13,728 bases of DNA from JBDTRY01 sp039931435 (GTDB taxonomy: Bacteria; Acidobacteriota; Thermoanaerobaculia; Gp7-AA8): contig JBDTRY010000090.1 in NCBI GenBank assembly GCA_039931435.1, positions 1 to 13,728 on the forward strand. The letters run 5' to 3'. Made by a program: the position numbers and the translations under genes. Within the stretch, counting starts at the first letter, position 1. Each line of letters begins with the position of its first letter. The notes under the pieces were generated by a model. That model saw nothing but the letters and a program-made list of their open reading frames with translations. It was not told the origin of the DNA and did no database searches. This document shows positions 1 to 6,764 of this stretch, piece by piece.

Positions 1-2
1 CG

Positions 3-1181
3 TTCCCCGTGCTCTGCCGGGCCAGCTTCGGCGTGCGGGGAGCGAACATTCCGGCAATGCTGCGGGCCATCGTCGCCTGTGGATGGTTCGGAATTCAAAC
101 GTGGATCGGCGGTCTGGCCCTCGATGCGCTGCTGACCGCGGCCATTCCATCATGGTCGCACTTCGGACCGCGTTCTGCCGTGGCCTTCATGTGCTTCTGG
201 CTCGTTCAGGTCGTCATCATTTTTCGGGGGACGGAAGGCATTAAGGTGCTCGAGAGCTGGAGCGCTCCGGTACTGCTTCTCGGAGGGGTGCTTCTCCTGT
301 GGTGGGGAATTCGCAACGGCGGAGGTCTCGGCCACGTCCTTTCGCAATCGGCGAAGCTGCAGAAGGACTCAAAACCGTTCTGGAGCCTGTTCCCGGCGGC
401 GCTCACTGCCAACGTCGGCTACTGGGCAACTCTCAGTCTGAACATTCCGGACTTCACCCGTTACTCGAAAAGCCAGCGTTCGCAGATGCTTGGCCAGGCC
501 TTCGGTTTGCCGACGACGATGGCCGGCTTCGCCTTCATCGGCGTGGCAGTGACCAGCGCTACGGTGGTCATCTTCGGCGAGGCAATCTGGGATCCGGTGG
601 TGCTGGTCACGAAGATCGGTTCGCCGGGCATAGTCATCTTCGCGGCCCTGATCGTTCTGGCAGCGCAGCTGACCACAAACATGGCAGCGAATGTGGTTTC
701 ACCCTCGAACGATTTTTCAAATCTCAATCCGCGAAAGATCAGCTATGTGACCGGCGGACTGATTACGGCGGTCATCGGAATTCTCATGATGCCCTGGAAA
801 CTGTACTCTGACGCCGCCGCCTACATTTTCACCTGGCTCCTCGGGTACTCGAGTCTGATGGGTGCCATCGGCGGCATCCTCATCGCCGACTACTGGGTAT
901 TTCGCCGCCAGAAGCTTTCCCTGCCGGATCTCTTTGCGGTGGGCGGGCGATACAGTTACGGACGGTCGGGCACGAACTGGCGGGCCGTTGCAGCTCTTAC
1001 TCTGTCGGTGCTGCCGGTAGCGCCGGGATTTATCCGTGCCGCTACGACTGCCGGCGGCCGGGTTGCTCATCCGATGTTTTTCGACACGATCTATACCTAC
1101 GCCTGGTTCGTGACGTTCGTCTTGAGCTTTGTGTTTTATCTGATTCTGATGGGCGGCGTGGAGAAGGAAACGGTCTCATAG
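3..1181 (+). CDS. NCS1-family nucleobase/hydantoin:cation symporter (5' truncated by window edge)
   Basis: This is an inner-membrane permease of the nucleobase:cation symporter-1 family (Transp_cyt_pur), which imports uracil, cytosine, hydantoins, allantoin or related compounds. The reading frame is open from base 3 (residues F-P-V-L-C-R-A-S-F-G), so the GTG at base 9 is an internal Val. About 392 residues are visible, and roughly 90-100 N-terminal residues are probably missing compared with Mhp1-like members (about 490 aa). The signature SFGVRGANIPA is followed by a helix with W26 and Q30 (numbered from base 9), the same W-x3-Q spacing as the substrate-binding Trp/Gln of Mhp1. A second aromatic segment, GYWATLSLNIPDFTRY (137-152), and SPSND (231-235) are also typical. 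About ten hydrophobic segments remain. The beta-ureidopropionase gene downstream suggests a pyrimidine or dihydropyrimidine/hydantoin substrate; that is inference. A possible terminator follows the stop. Confidence 0.9.
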   Translation, partial: FPVLCRASFGVRGANIPAMLRAIVACGWFGIQTWIGGLALDALLTAAIPSWSHFGPRSAVAFMCFWLVQVVIIFRGTEGIKVLESWSAPVLLLGGVLLLWWGIRNGGGLGHVLSQSAKLQKDSKPFWSLFPAALTANVGYWATLSLNIPDFTRYSKSQRSQMLGQAFGLPTTMAGFAFIGVAVTSATVVIFGEAIWDPVVLVTKIGSPGIVIFAALIVLAAQLTTNMAANVVSPSNDFSNLNPRKISYVTGGLITAVIGILMMPWKLYSDAAAYIFTWLLGYSSLMGAIGGILIADYWVFRRQKLSLPDLFAVGGRYSYGRSGTNWRAVAALTLSVLPVAPGFIRAATTAGGRVAHPMFFDTIYTYAWFVTFVLSFVFYLILMGGVEKETVS

Positions 1182-1183
1182 CG

Positions 1184-1211
1184 GGAGTGGGGCCTGCTGT
1201 TCCCCTGCTCC
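1184..1211 (+). terminator. Candidate terminator hairpin after the NCS1 permease
   Basis: Three bases after the permease stop, GGAG-T-GGGG (1184-1192) can pair with CCCC-TG-CTCC (1202-1211) around a 9-nt loop, giving an eight-pair stem with a small internal bulge. No U-tract follows, so it may be a weak or factor-assisted terminator, or an mRNA-stabilising hairpin. Confidence 0.4.
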
Positions 1212-1241
1212 TGATGAAATGCCCATGCGAATCCAACAACA

Positions 1242-1341
1242 TGTCAAACCGAACGAGCGAAGCGAGGAGGAATCTCCTGCCCGTGTAAGGAAGGTCGTCG
1301 TTGCACGTACGTCAGACCCCTCACCTCGCTTCGTCATGACA
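1242..1341. repeat. Intergenic inverted-repeat element (REP-like)
   Basis: The 259-bp gap between permease and amidohydrolase holds an imperfect inverted repeat. TGTCA (1242-1246) and CGAAGCGAGG (1258-1267) are mirrored exactly by CCTCGCTTCG (1324-1333) and TGACA (1337-1341). The left arm reads like the widespread bacterial intergenic motif GAGCGAAGCGAGGAATCTC, with an extra GAG inserted. The motif is related in style to the repeats at the window's 3' end. No gene is supported here. The element could fold into a hairpin in the transcript between the two genes, in which case the two may not form a simple operon. Confidence 0.55.
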
Positions 1342-1431
1342 CGTGATCAGTTGTCACGTCAGTTCCCAGCTCGTGGGCTGCACAAACAAAATACGGCCGC
1401 ACACCGTGCGCCGCGAACGTGAAGTTTTCAT

Positions 1432-1438
1432 GGAGGAG
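1432..1438 (+). promoter_or_regulatory. Strong Shine-Dalgarno for beta-ureidopropionase
   Basis: GGAGGAG lies immediately upstream of ATG 1441, with GGAGG ending four bases before the start. It fixes the start codon and predicts efficient translation. Confidence 0.7.
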
Positions 1439-1440
1439 CG

Positions 1441-2310
1441 ATGCCCCATCTCGTAAAGTGCGGTCTGATTCAGAGTACCAATGCCTGCAGTACCGATGAA
1501 TCGATTCCCACCATTCGCCAGGCCAATCTCGACCAGCATCTTCCGCTGATTGATCGAGCCGGCAGTGAAGGGGTGCAGATCCTGTGTATGCAGGAGATCT
1601 TCACCGGCCCCTATTTCTGCGCCGAGCAGAGCCCGCGTTGGTATGAATCCGTGGAGCACATTCCCGACGGTCCCACCACGAAACTGATGCAGGAGTACGC
1701 CCGCAAATACCAGATGGTGATCGTCGTGCCGATCTATGAGGAGGATTCTCCAGGCGTGTACTACAACACCGCCGCCGTGATCGACGCAGACGGTTCCTAT
1801 CTCGGCAAATACCGCAAGAATCACATTCCTCACTGCGCTCCGGGCTTCTGGGAGAAGTTCTATTTCAAGCCTGGGAACCTCGGCTATCCGGTCTTCCAGA
1901 CGCGTTACGCGAAAGTCGGGGTGTACATCTGCTATGACCGCCATTTTCCCGAGGGTGCCCGCGAGCTGGGGCTGAACGGTGCGGAGATTGTGCTCAATCC
2001 ATCGGCCACCGTAGCGGGACTCTCGGAGTATCTGTGGAAACTCGAGCAGCCTGCCCACGCCGTGGCCAACGCCTACTTCGTCGGAGCAATCAATCGCGTC
2101 GGCGTGGAGGGCCCATGGAACATCGGCGAATTTTACGGGCAGAGTTACTTCTGCGATCCGCGCGGACAATTTCTGGCCGAAGCTTCCCGGGACAAGACCG
2201 AGCTCGTCACCGCCGAACTCGATCTGGACAAGATCCGTGAGGTTCGGAACGTGTGGCAGTTCTTTCGCGACCGCCGGCCGGAAACTTATGGCGGGATCGT
2301 GAAGCTCTGA
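1441..2310 (+). CDS. Beta-ureidopropionase (N-carbamoyl-beta-alanine amidohydrolase), nitrilase superfamily
   Basis: This cytoplasmic amidohydrolase likely performs the last step of reductive pyrimidine catabolism, splitting N-carbamoyl-beta-alanine (from uracil) to beta-alanine, CO2 and ammonia. It is a complete 289-residue single-domain carbon-nitrogen hydrolase. The nitrilase triad is visible: E52 in MQEIF, K126 in YRKNHIP, and C164 in YICYDRHFP. KNHIPH, FWEKFYF and the C-terminal VWQFFRDRRPETY are characteristic of beta-ureidopropionases rather than aliphatic nitrilases. The start is fixed by a GGAGG box four bases upstream. The permease upstream on the same strand fits a pyrimidine or hydantoin uptake-and-degradation locus whose dihydropyrimidinase and dehydrogenase may lie outside the window. 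The alternative is a related N-carbamoyl-D-amino-acid or N-carbamoylputrescine amidase; overall similarity favours beta-ureidopropionase. Confidence 0.9.
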   Translation: MPHLVKCGLIQSTNACSTDESIPTIRQANLDQHLPLIDRAGSEGVQILCMQEIFTGPYFCAEQSPRWYESVEHIPDGPTTKLMQEYARKYQMVIVVPIYEEDSPGVYYNTAAVIDADGSYLGKYRKNHIPHCAPGFWEKFYFKPGNLGYPVFQTRYAKVGVYICYDRHFPEGARELGLNGAEIVLNPSATVAGLSEYLWKLEQPAHAVANAYFVGAINRVGVEGPWNIGEFYGQSYFCDPRGQFLAEASRDKTELVTAELDLDKIREVRNVWQFFRDRRPETYGGIVKL

Positions 2311-2353
2311 GCGTTGGAGTAGCGCTGCGGACGACCCGAAGCGAGAAGGGGTA

Positions 2354-2376
2354 GCGTTCCCCAGGGTGGGGAACGC
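2354..2376. terminator. Bidirectional terminator hairpin between convergent genes
   Basis: GCGTTCCCC (2354-2362) pairs perfectly with GGGGAACGC (2368-2376) around a 5-nt loop, a nine-bp G+C-rich stem. It lies between the convergent stops of the amidohydrolase (2310) and the hemerythrin gene (2393) and could serve both. A perfect 10-bp palindrome ATCAATTGAT (2381-2390) adjoins it. Confidence 0.6.
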
Positions 2377-2392
2377 CAGGATCAATTGATTC

Positions 2393-2968
2393 TCAACGCT
2401 GCCCCATCAACTCCTGCTTGCGTCGCTTCATCTGATCGCCCAGATTGCGAAGCTCGGTTCGGCTCATCTTCTTACGCGCCTTCGGGAACATTTCCTTCTC
2501 TTCCTCTCCGGCGTGATGCTCGACTAGATCCTTGAGAACCTTCGCTCTGGCCGCGAACTGAACGTCGTCCGGAGGCGTGGCTTTCACCTTGGGCATGTAG
2601 AGCTTCACCAGACCATGCTCTTCGTTCGCCTCGTAGTACAACTCCTCGTCATCTTCGGAAGTGACGGCCTGTTTGTAGGCAGGGTAGAAGATCTCTTCCT
2701 CGATGGTCGTGTGAACTTCGAGTTCCTTTTCTATCTGGGAAAGGAGATGTGTTCGTTTCGAAGGCTGGCTGTCTTCGGTCTTGTCCAGTTGCGACAGGAG
2801 TCCCTTGACCTTTTTGTGGTCTTCTTTCAAGAGGGCGATCGCATCCTGACCTCCCTTGGCGGCGGAGGAGCGGCTGGAGTTACCGGACTTTTTCGCACTC
2901 GAAGCAGTTTTCGGCGCGGGCTTTCTGCTGGCAGATTTGCTCTTTGCAGTACTCTTCTTCTGTGCCAT
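2393..2968 (-). CDS. Hemerythrin HHE-domain protein with Lys/Ala/Ser-rich N-terminal tail
   Basis: A 191-residue soluble protein. Residues 1-40 form a basic low-complexity tail (MAQKKSTAKSKSASRKPAPK...) resembling a histone H1 or nucleoid-protein tail. Residues about 41-165 form a hemerythrin-type four-helix bundle with diiron ligands in HHE arrangement: H51, H86 and E90 (EVHTTIEEEIFYP), H118 (EEHGL), H151/H152 and E156 (EHHAGEEEKEMFP). Members bind O2, NO or iron, or act in oxidative-stress responses; the ligand here is unknown. The start at 2968 has an AGGAGA box six bases upstream. The frame stays open to an ATG at 3028, but the added 20 residues lack family character and a ribosome site. 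It is divergent from the AlgH-like gene, 140 bp away. The tail may bind DNA or another polyanion; that is inference. Confidence 0.87.
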   Translation of the reverse strand: MAQKKSTAKSKSASRKPAPKTASSAKKSGNSSRSSAAKGGQDAIALLKEDHKKVKGLLSQLDKTEDSQPSKRTHLLSQIEKELEVHTTIEEEIFYPAYKQAVTSEDDEELYYEANEEHGLVKLYMPKVKATPPDDVQFAARAKVLKDLVEHHAGEEEKEMFPKARKKMSRTELRNLGDQMKRRKQELMGQR

Positions 2969-3108
2969 TAGGTTTCTCCTGATTTTAGGTAGAAGCTCAG
3001 CTTCGAGGAGAAGCTGGCAACACCTCATAACGCAAAGATCACGCCTGATTCTGGTGAGTCGGAGTCATAAATTCCCGGTCCGGCATTGGGTCCGCATAGG
3101 TGATTTCC

Positions 3109-3699
3109 ATGGATCCGATTATCGAAAGTTTGCAACCGCCCGTTCTCCTTGTGGCCATGCCTCAGGTCAGGGATCCGTTCTTCTTCCGCAGCGTCGTACT
3201 GCTTCTCGAGCAGACGGCGAATGGAAGTTTCGGCGTGATCGTCAATCGGCCGACCGAGCTCACCGTCGCCTCGTTGCTGTTCGATCTGGAGATCGAGTGG
3301 AAGGGAAGCGCGGCCATGAAAGCCTTCTTTGGAGGACCGGTGCAGTCGAATGTGGGGAGCAGTCTCTTTGCAGGGCTCGGTCAGGACATTGACGAACTCG
3401 ATGATCGGATCGTTGCCATCGCTCCCGGCCTGAGACTGTCGCAGGACGTTCGCGTGCTGAAAGATCTGGCCGTCGATCCACCTGCGGGATTCCGCTTCAT
3501 TCTTGGTTGCGCCGGCTGGGAGTCGGGTCAGCTCGAACAGGAGCTTGGCCGGAACGACTGGCTCCTCGTTCCGTTCGAGGCCTCCCTGCTCTTCGAGCAG
3601 GCGCCGCAGGAGATGTGGGCGGCGGCGCTGCGTTCGATTGGAGTTCGTCCGGAGTCGCTTTCGTCCTCGAACGTCCCGGAATCGGGCGAAGCGAACTGA
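3109..3699 (+). CDS. YqgE/AlgH (UPF0301, DUF179) family protein
   Basis: A 196-residue cytosolic protein of the conserved YqgE/AlgH family (Pfam DUF179/PF02622). The family is widespread, structurally known, and lacks an agreed biochemical function; AlgH was named as a regulator of alginate genes in Pseudomonas. Family hallmarks are the N-terminal LLVAMPQVRDPFFFRSVVLLLE, FGVIVNRPTE, the FFGGPVQ turn (73-79), and the C-terminal GCAGWESGQLEQEL followed by WLLVP. ATG 3109 is chosen because AGGTGA ends five bases upstream; an in-frame GTG at 3100 would add three residues and is less well placed. It is divergent from the hemerythrin gene and convergent with the acyltransferase, so it is probably monocistronic. 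Family assignment is firm; function is not. Confidence 0.9.
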   Translation: MDPIIESLQPPVLLVAMPQVRDPFFFRSVVLLLEQTANGSFGVIVNRPTELTVASLLFDLEIEWKGSAAMKAFFGGPVQSNVGSSLFAGLGQDIDELDDRIVAIAPGLRLSQDVRVLKDLAVDPPAGFRFILGCAGWESGQLEQELGRNDWLLVPFEASLLFEQAPQEMWAAALRSIGVRPESLSSSNVPESGEAN

Positions 3700-3741
3700 C
3701 GGGTCAGTGCGGTTTTGATCGGAGCATCCGCCAGCAAGGCA

Positions 3742-4839
3742 TCATCCCGACGCGCTCTGGGGAGTGAGTATTACCGGCGATCTCTTCCGATGACTACGAG
3801 CAAAGAGGGGCTCTTCCACGAAGTGATACGAAGCGGCCGAAACCAGAACGGTGGCCACGATCCAGAGAATGTGGCGAAAGGGCCCGGCCGGACCGTGTGA
3901 GGCGGCGAAGCGGAGAAACGGATAGTGCCAGAGGTAGATGCCGTAGGAAAGCTGGCCAAGCCACACCAGGGGAGCGAATTCCAGAAATTTCGCCCGTCCG
4001 GAAACGCTCGTCGCGTGAATGTCCCAGACGAAAGCGGTAATGGCAATTGTGGCCAGAGGAAAAAACCAGCGGAACATGACATCGCTGTCACGGGGGACGC
4101 GCGCTTCGACGTAAAGGACGAGAGCGACGCCGGCGATGCTGGCAAAGCGAAGGGCCAGCTTCGCCAGCCTGCGGCGGGGTAGAATTTTCCAGTCCGCGAG
4201 AAATGCCAGCAGGCAGCCGGCAAGCAACCCGTCGGCGCGTGTGTCTGAACCGTAGAAGACCCGCATTGCGTCGTGGGTGCTCTCCCATAGGAACAATCGA
4301 GCCAGCGCCGAAGCGGCCACGCTCCCCAGGAGGATCAGACCTATCCATCGACGCCTGAGTTTGAGCCTGAGTAGCAGAAGAAGCACCGGCGGCCAGAGCA
4401 GATAGAACTGTTCCTGAAACGACAGCGACCAGGTGTGATTGAGGTAGCCGAGCGACTCCTGCTCATGGTATGCCTGCCACCAGTTGGCGCCGTTGAACAA
4501 GGTGATGAAGGCACTGTTCAAGTACCCGCGGAAGACCGGAAGAGGCTGGAAGGCCGCGGAGTATACGCCCAGCACAGTCAGAAAAAGTACGAGGCCGGGA
4601 ATCAGGCGGACAGTGCGGCGCCAGTAAAAGTTTCCGAGGGCGATGTGATTGCTGCGCCTCCACTCACGCAGCAGCGTGCCCGTGATCAGAAATCCGCTGA
4701 GTACATAGAAAACAACGACTCCAACTGCCCCCGGAAGAATGTGTGCGTGGTGGGCGACGATCATGAACATTGCCAGCGCTCGTAATCCATCCCATGCTGT
4801 ATTGCGAGCCGGGGTAGTCGATTCCTGAGGTCTTGCCAT
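3742..4839 (-). CDS. Integral-membrane acyltransferase (Acyl_transf_3, OafA/YrhL type)
   Basis: A 365-residue polytopic membrane protein of the acyltransferase-3 family. Members transfer acetyl or other acyl groups from cytoplasmic donors to sugars of O-antigen, exopolysaccharide, peptidoglycan or antibiotics. The N-terminal signature is present: WDGLRALAMFMIVAHHAH contains the essential His (H30/H31), followed by GVVVFYVLSGFLITGTLL and the arginine motif FYWRRTVRLIP. NHTWSLSFQEQFYLLWP matches the family's conserved W-S-L-x-x-E-x-Q-F-Y segment. The C-terminal SYGIYLWHYPFL and HFVEEPL are also typical. About ten hydrophobic segments are present and there is no periplasmic SGNH domain. The start at 4839 has AGGGG almost abutting it, a poor spacing, but no alternative preserves the N-terminal signature. 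The acceptor is unknown, as no polysaccharide genes are nearby. Confidence 0.88.
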   Translation of the reverse strand: MARPQESTTPARNTAWDGLRALAMFMIVAHHAHILPGAVGVVVFYVLSGFLITGTLLREWRRSNHIALGNFYWRRTVRLIPGLVLFLTVLGVYSAAFQPLPVFRGYLNSAFITLFNGANWWQAYHEQESLGYLNHTWSLSFQEQFYLLWPPVLLLLLRLKLRRRWIGLILLGSVAASALARLFLWESTHDAMRVFYGSDTRADGLLAGCLLAFLADWKILPRRRLAKLALRFASIAGVALVLYVEARVPRDSDVMFRWFFPLATIAITAFVWDIHATSVSGRAKFLEFAPLVWLGQLSYGIYLWHYPFLRFAASHGPAGPFRHILWIVATVLVSAASYHFVEEPLFARSHRKRSPVILTPQSASG

Positions 4840-4921
4840 CCCCTGTCATTTTACGCAGCCTCGCCACGGATTCGCTACCTCGAGCTATCGGACGTGGCGC
4901 ATGACTCAGAGAGCCGGCTGT

Positions 4922-5521
4922 TCAGGGAAGCGCCTTGGGATCCGTGGGCGCCGGTGTGACCACAAACTGGGACATGTCCAGACCAGCCTCGCGTGCACCG
5001 TCCGCCGTCAAAACGATCCAGTCAGTTCCTTCATCGGTCATGCGGACGAGCAGGCGGTGCTTGCGCTCCAGATCTTCGAGTGAGCGTACGATGTCGGCGT
5101 TCGAGTAGGGGAGAATGTCGAACAGTTCCGATGTCGGAATTCGATGAACGCGGCGGCGGCGGAAATAGTCGATGACTTTGTCTCCGATGCGTCCTGCACG
5201 ATCCCGGCGGGACATGGTGTTGTCGAACGTGCCATCGGGAACGACGGGAGGGCGGGTGGGACTGTTTGCCTGCAGCGCGCGATCCAGGGCGCCGGTAAAA
5301 AATGCAGGCCCCAGTCCTCTCGCCCAATCTGCAATCGCTGCTCGGCTGTCCTGCGTGGTCTCCACCGGCGAAAACGCCGTGACCATCCCATCAAGCGAGG
5401 CGAATTCCAGGCGTGCTTCCCATCGGCCGTCAGGGCGGTCGTTTCCGTGGAGACGCACGACGTACTGCCTGCCGTCCCGGCCGGTCAGCGGAGCCGCGAA
5501 GAAGTCGATGAGCTCGGCCAT
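4922..5521 (-). CDS. Hypothetical protein with a possible C-terminal winged-helix domain
   Basis: A 199-residue soluble protein that I cannot assign to a named family. Residues 1-90 look like one compact domain (MAELIDFFAAPL, RWEARLEF, ETTQDSRAAIADWARGLGPAFFTGALDRAL). After a Pro-rich linker (88-97), residues about 105-175 have the rhythm of a winged helix-turn-helix: a helix (GDKVIDYFRRRRV), TSELFDILPYSNADIVRSLEDLERKHRL as helix-turn-recognition helix, then a short strand pair (LLVRM...DWIVL). The last 20 residues are Pro/Ala-rich. I have a memory-level impression that the first domain recurs in hypothetical proteins of Acidobacteriota and Gemmatimonadota, unverified. There is no signal or membrane segment. 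It is divergent from the lipoprotein-like gene at 5627, 105 bp away, and 82 bp upstream of the acyltransferase on the same strand. Confidence 0.7.
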   Translation of the reverse strand: MAELIDFFAAPLTGRDGRQYVVRLHGNDRPDGRWEARLEFASLDGMVTAFSPVETTQDSRAAIADWARGLGPAFFTGALDRALQANSPTRPPVVPDGTFDNTMSRRDRAGRIGDKVIDYFRRRRVHRIPTSELFDILPYSNADIVRSLEDLERKHRLLVRMTDEGTDWIVLTADGAREAGLDMSQFVVTPAPTDPKALP

Positions 5522-5626
5522 CTAACCTGACCGTGATTTCACTTTTCGAGCCAGCGGGCACTCGGTTCGTGGTGCTCGTCTGTCACAATCTCTGGTGCAG
5601 TGTTTAAAAAGGGGTGGAGGACTGAG

Positions 5627-6736
5627 GTGAAGGGCAGAAACCGTGGAGCTCCACGACGAGCAATGCCGGGAGCGTTTTTCATTGGCGCGGCACTACTCGT
5701 TCTGGCGGGTGCTTCGTGCTTCGAAGATCCGGTGGCGGAGTCTGTCGAGGTCAAAATCCTCCCGGAAGACCTGGTGCAGATCACGACGACCGTGACCATC
5801 ACCGATCAGAGCCCCGAGGGAGTGGCCAGCCGGCTTGCTCAGCTTCGCCAGGAGATTCAGAGTCAGCACGACCCCTGGTCGCGCCGCTACGCAGGGCTCG
5901 AGGCGGCCACGGAATCGCTGGAGTGGCAGAAGAGACTGGGAGTCCTGCATGGCATGCGTCGCTCCGCGGTGGTTGCCTTCGACGATCTGGGACGTTTTTT
6001 TTCCGATACCGCGATCACTGTTGGTTTCATTCACGGCGACGGCTGGGACGAACTTTCCCTGTACGCCGGCGACAGCATCCGCGCCACGAGGGAGCAACAG
6101 CAATCCGTGAGCGTCGCCCTCGACCACTGGTCCCGGTCTGCTTCCGGGTACCTGTCGGCCCTCGACGCCATCTACCGCTACATCGACGACAACCCGAAGC
6201 GGTCAGCGGCCATGCTCGGGAGGCTCTTCTCAGGGGTACTTGACGAAGATGAACTGAAGGGGCTCCCGGAACTGAACGCGGACGAAAAAGCGATGCTGGA
6301 ACAATCGGACCGGTTCACCAGTGAGTTGACGGAGATGTTCGAGGTGGCCGCGGCCGACTCGTACTCGCTCAACGAGCTTACGGAACTCGTTTACGACCCC
6401 TTTCCGGCAGCGGTCTCGGTCGTTCTTCCCGGGGCTGTGCTGGAGTCGTCGGGCTTCATCAGGGAGAAAAATGGAGCTCTGAAAATTCCGCGCACCAGCC
6501 TTTGGACTGCTATGCAGTCTCTGCAGGGACAATGGCTGTCTCCCGATCCGGTGACTCTTCAAGTGAGCAGAGCTCGGGATGGTTCTGAAGAAAAGATGAC
6601 GTTGAAGTCAATTCTGGACACGCCACGCCGCTCACGCACGGATATCAGCGCGCAGGAAATCCGACGATCTCTCGAGGGGAAGCTCCATGTTCCCGATCAT
6701 TTTCGCGTACGCTGGGTTCACACCATTGAGAAATAG
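5627..6736 (+). CDS. Hypothetical exported protein, probable lipoprotein
   Basis: A 369-residue protein of unknown function. The N-terminus is a clear export signal: a basic n-region (VKGRNRGAPRR), a hydrophobic core AFFIGAALLVLAGAS, then C31. The lipobox-like sequence A-G-A-S-C is imperfect (G rather than L at -3), so lipidation is likely but not certain. The mature part is acidic and mostly helical, with an early amphipathic stretch (about 55-95), a Ser-rich helical middle and an E/D-rich loop (DEDELKGLPELNADEK). No catalytic motif is recognised. GTG 5627 is chosen because GGAGG (5616-5620) lies six bases upstream; the frame opens at GTG 5600, and ATG 5663 is a weaker alternative that would drop the basic n-region. 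It ends 28 bp from the convergent phosphoesterase gene. A cell-envelope location is inferred. Confidence 0.8.
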   Translation: MKGRNRGAPRRAMPGAFFIGAALLVLAGASCFEDPVAESVEVKILPEDLVQITTTVTITDQSPEGVASRLAQLRQEIQSQHDPWSRRYAGLEAATESLEWQKRLGVLHGMRRSAVVAFDDLGRFFSDTAITVGFIHGDGWDELSLYAGDSIRATREQQQSVSVALDHWSRSASGYLSALDAIYRYIDDNPKRSAAMLGRLFSGVLDEDELKGLPELNADEKAMLEQSDRFTSELTEMFEVAAADSYSLNELTELVYDPFPAAVSVVLPGAVLESSGFIREKNGALKIPRTSLWTAMQSLQGQWLSPDPVTLQVSRARDGSEEKMTLKSILDTPRRSRTDISAQEIRRSLEGKLHVPDHFRVRWVHTIEK

Positions 6737-6764
6737 CAGGTCTTAGCCGGTACGGAGTTTGATG

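Noticed and set aside
1354..2385. 343-codon minus-strand frame opposite beta-ureidopropionase
   Set aside because: The plus strand has the catalytic triad and a strong ribosome site; the antisense product has no recognisable domain.
2969..3028. N-terminal extension of the hemerythrin protein to ATG 3028
   Set aside because: ATG 2968 has a well-spaced AGGAGA box and begins the typical MAQKK tail; the extension has neither.
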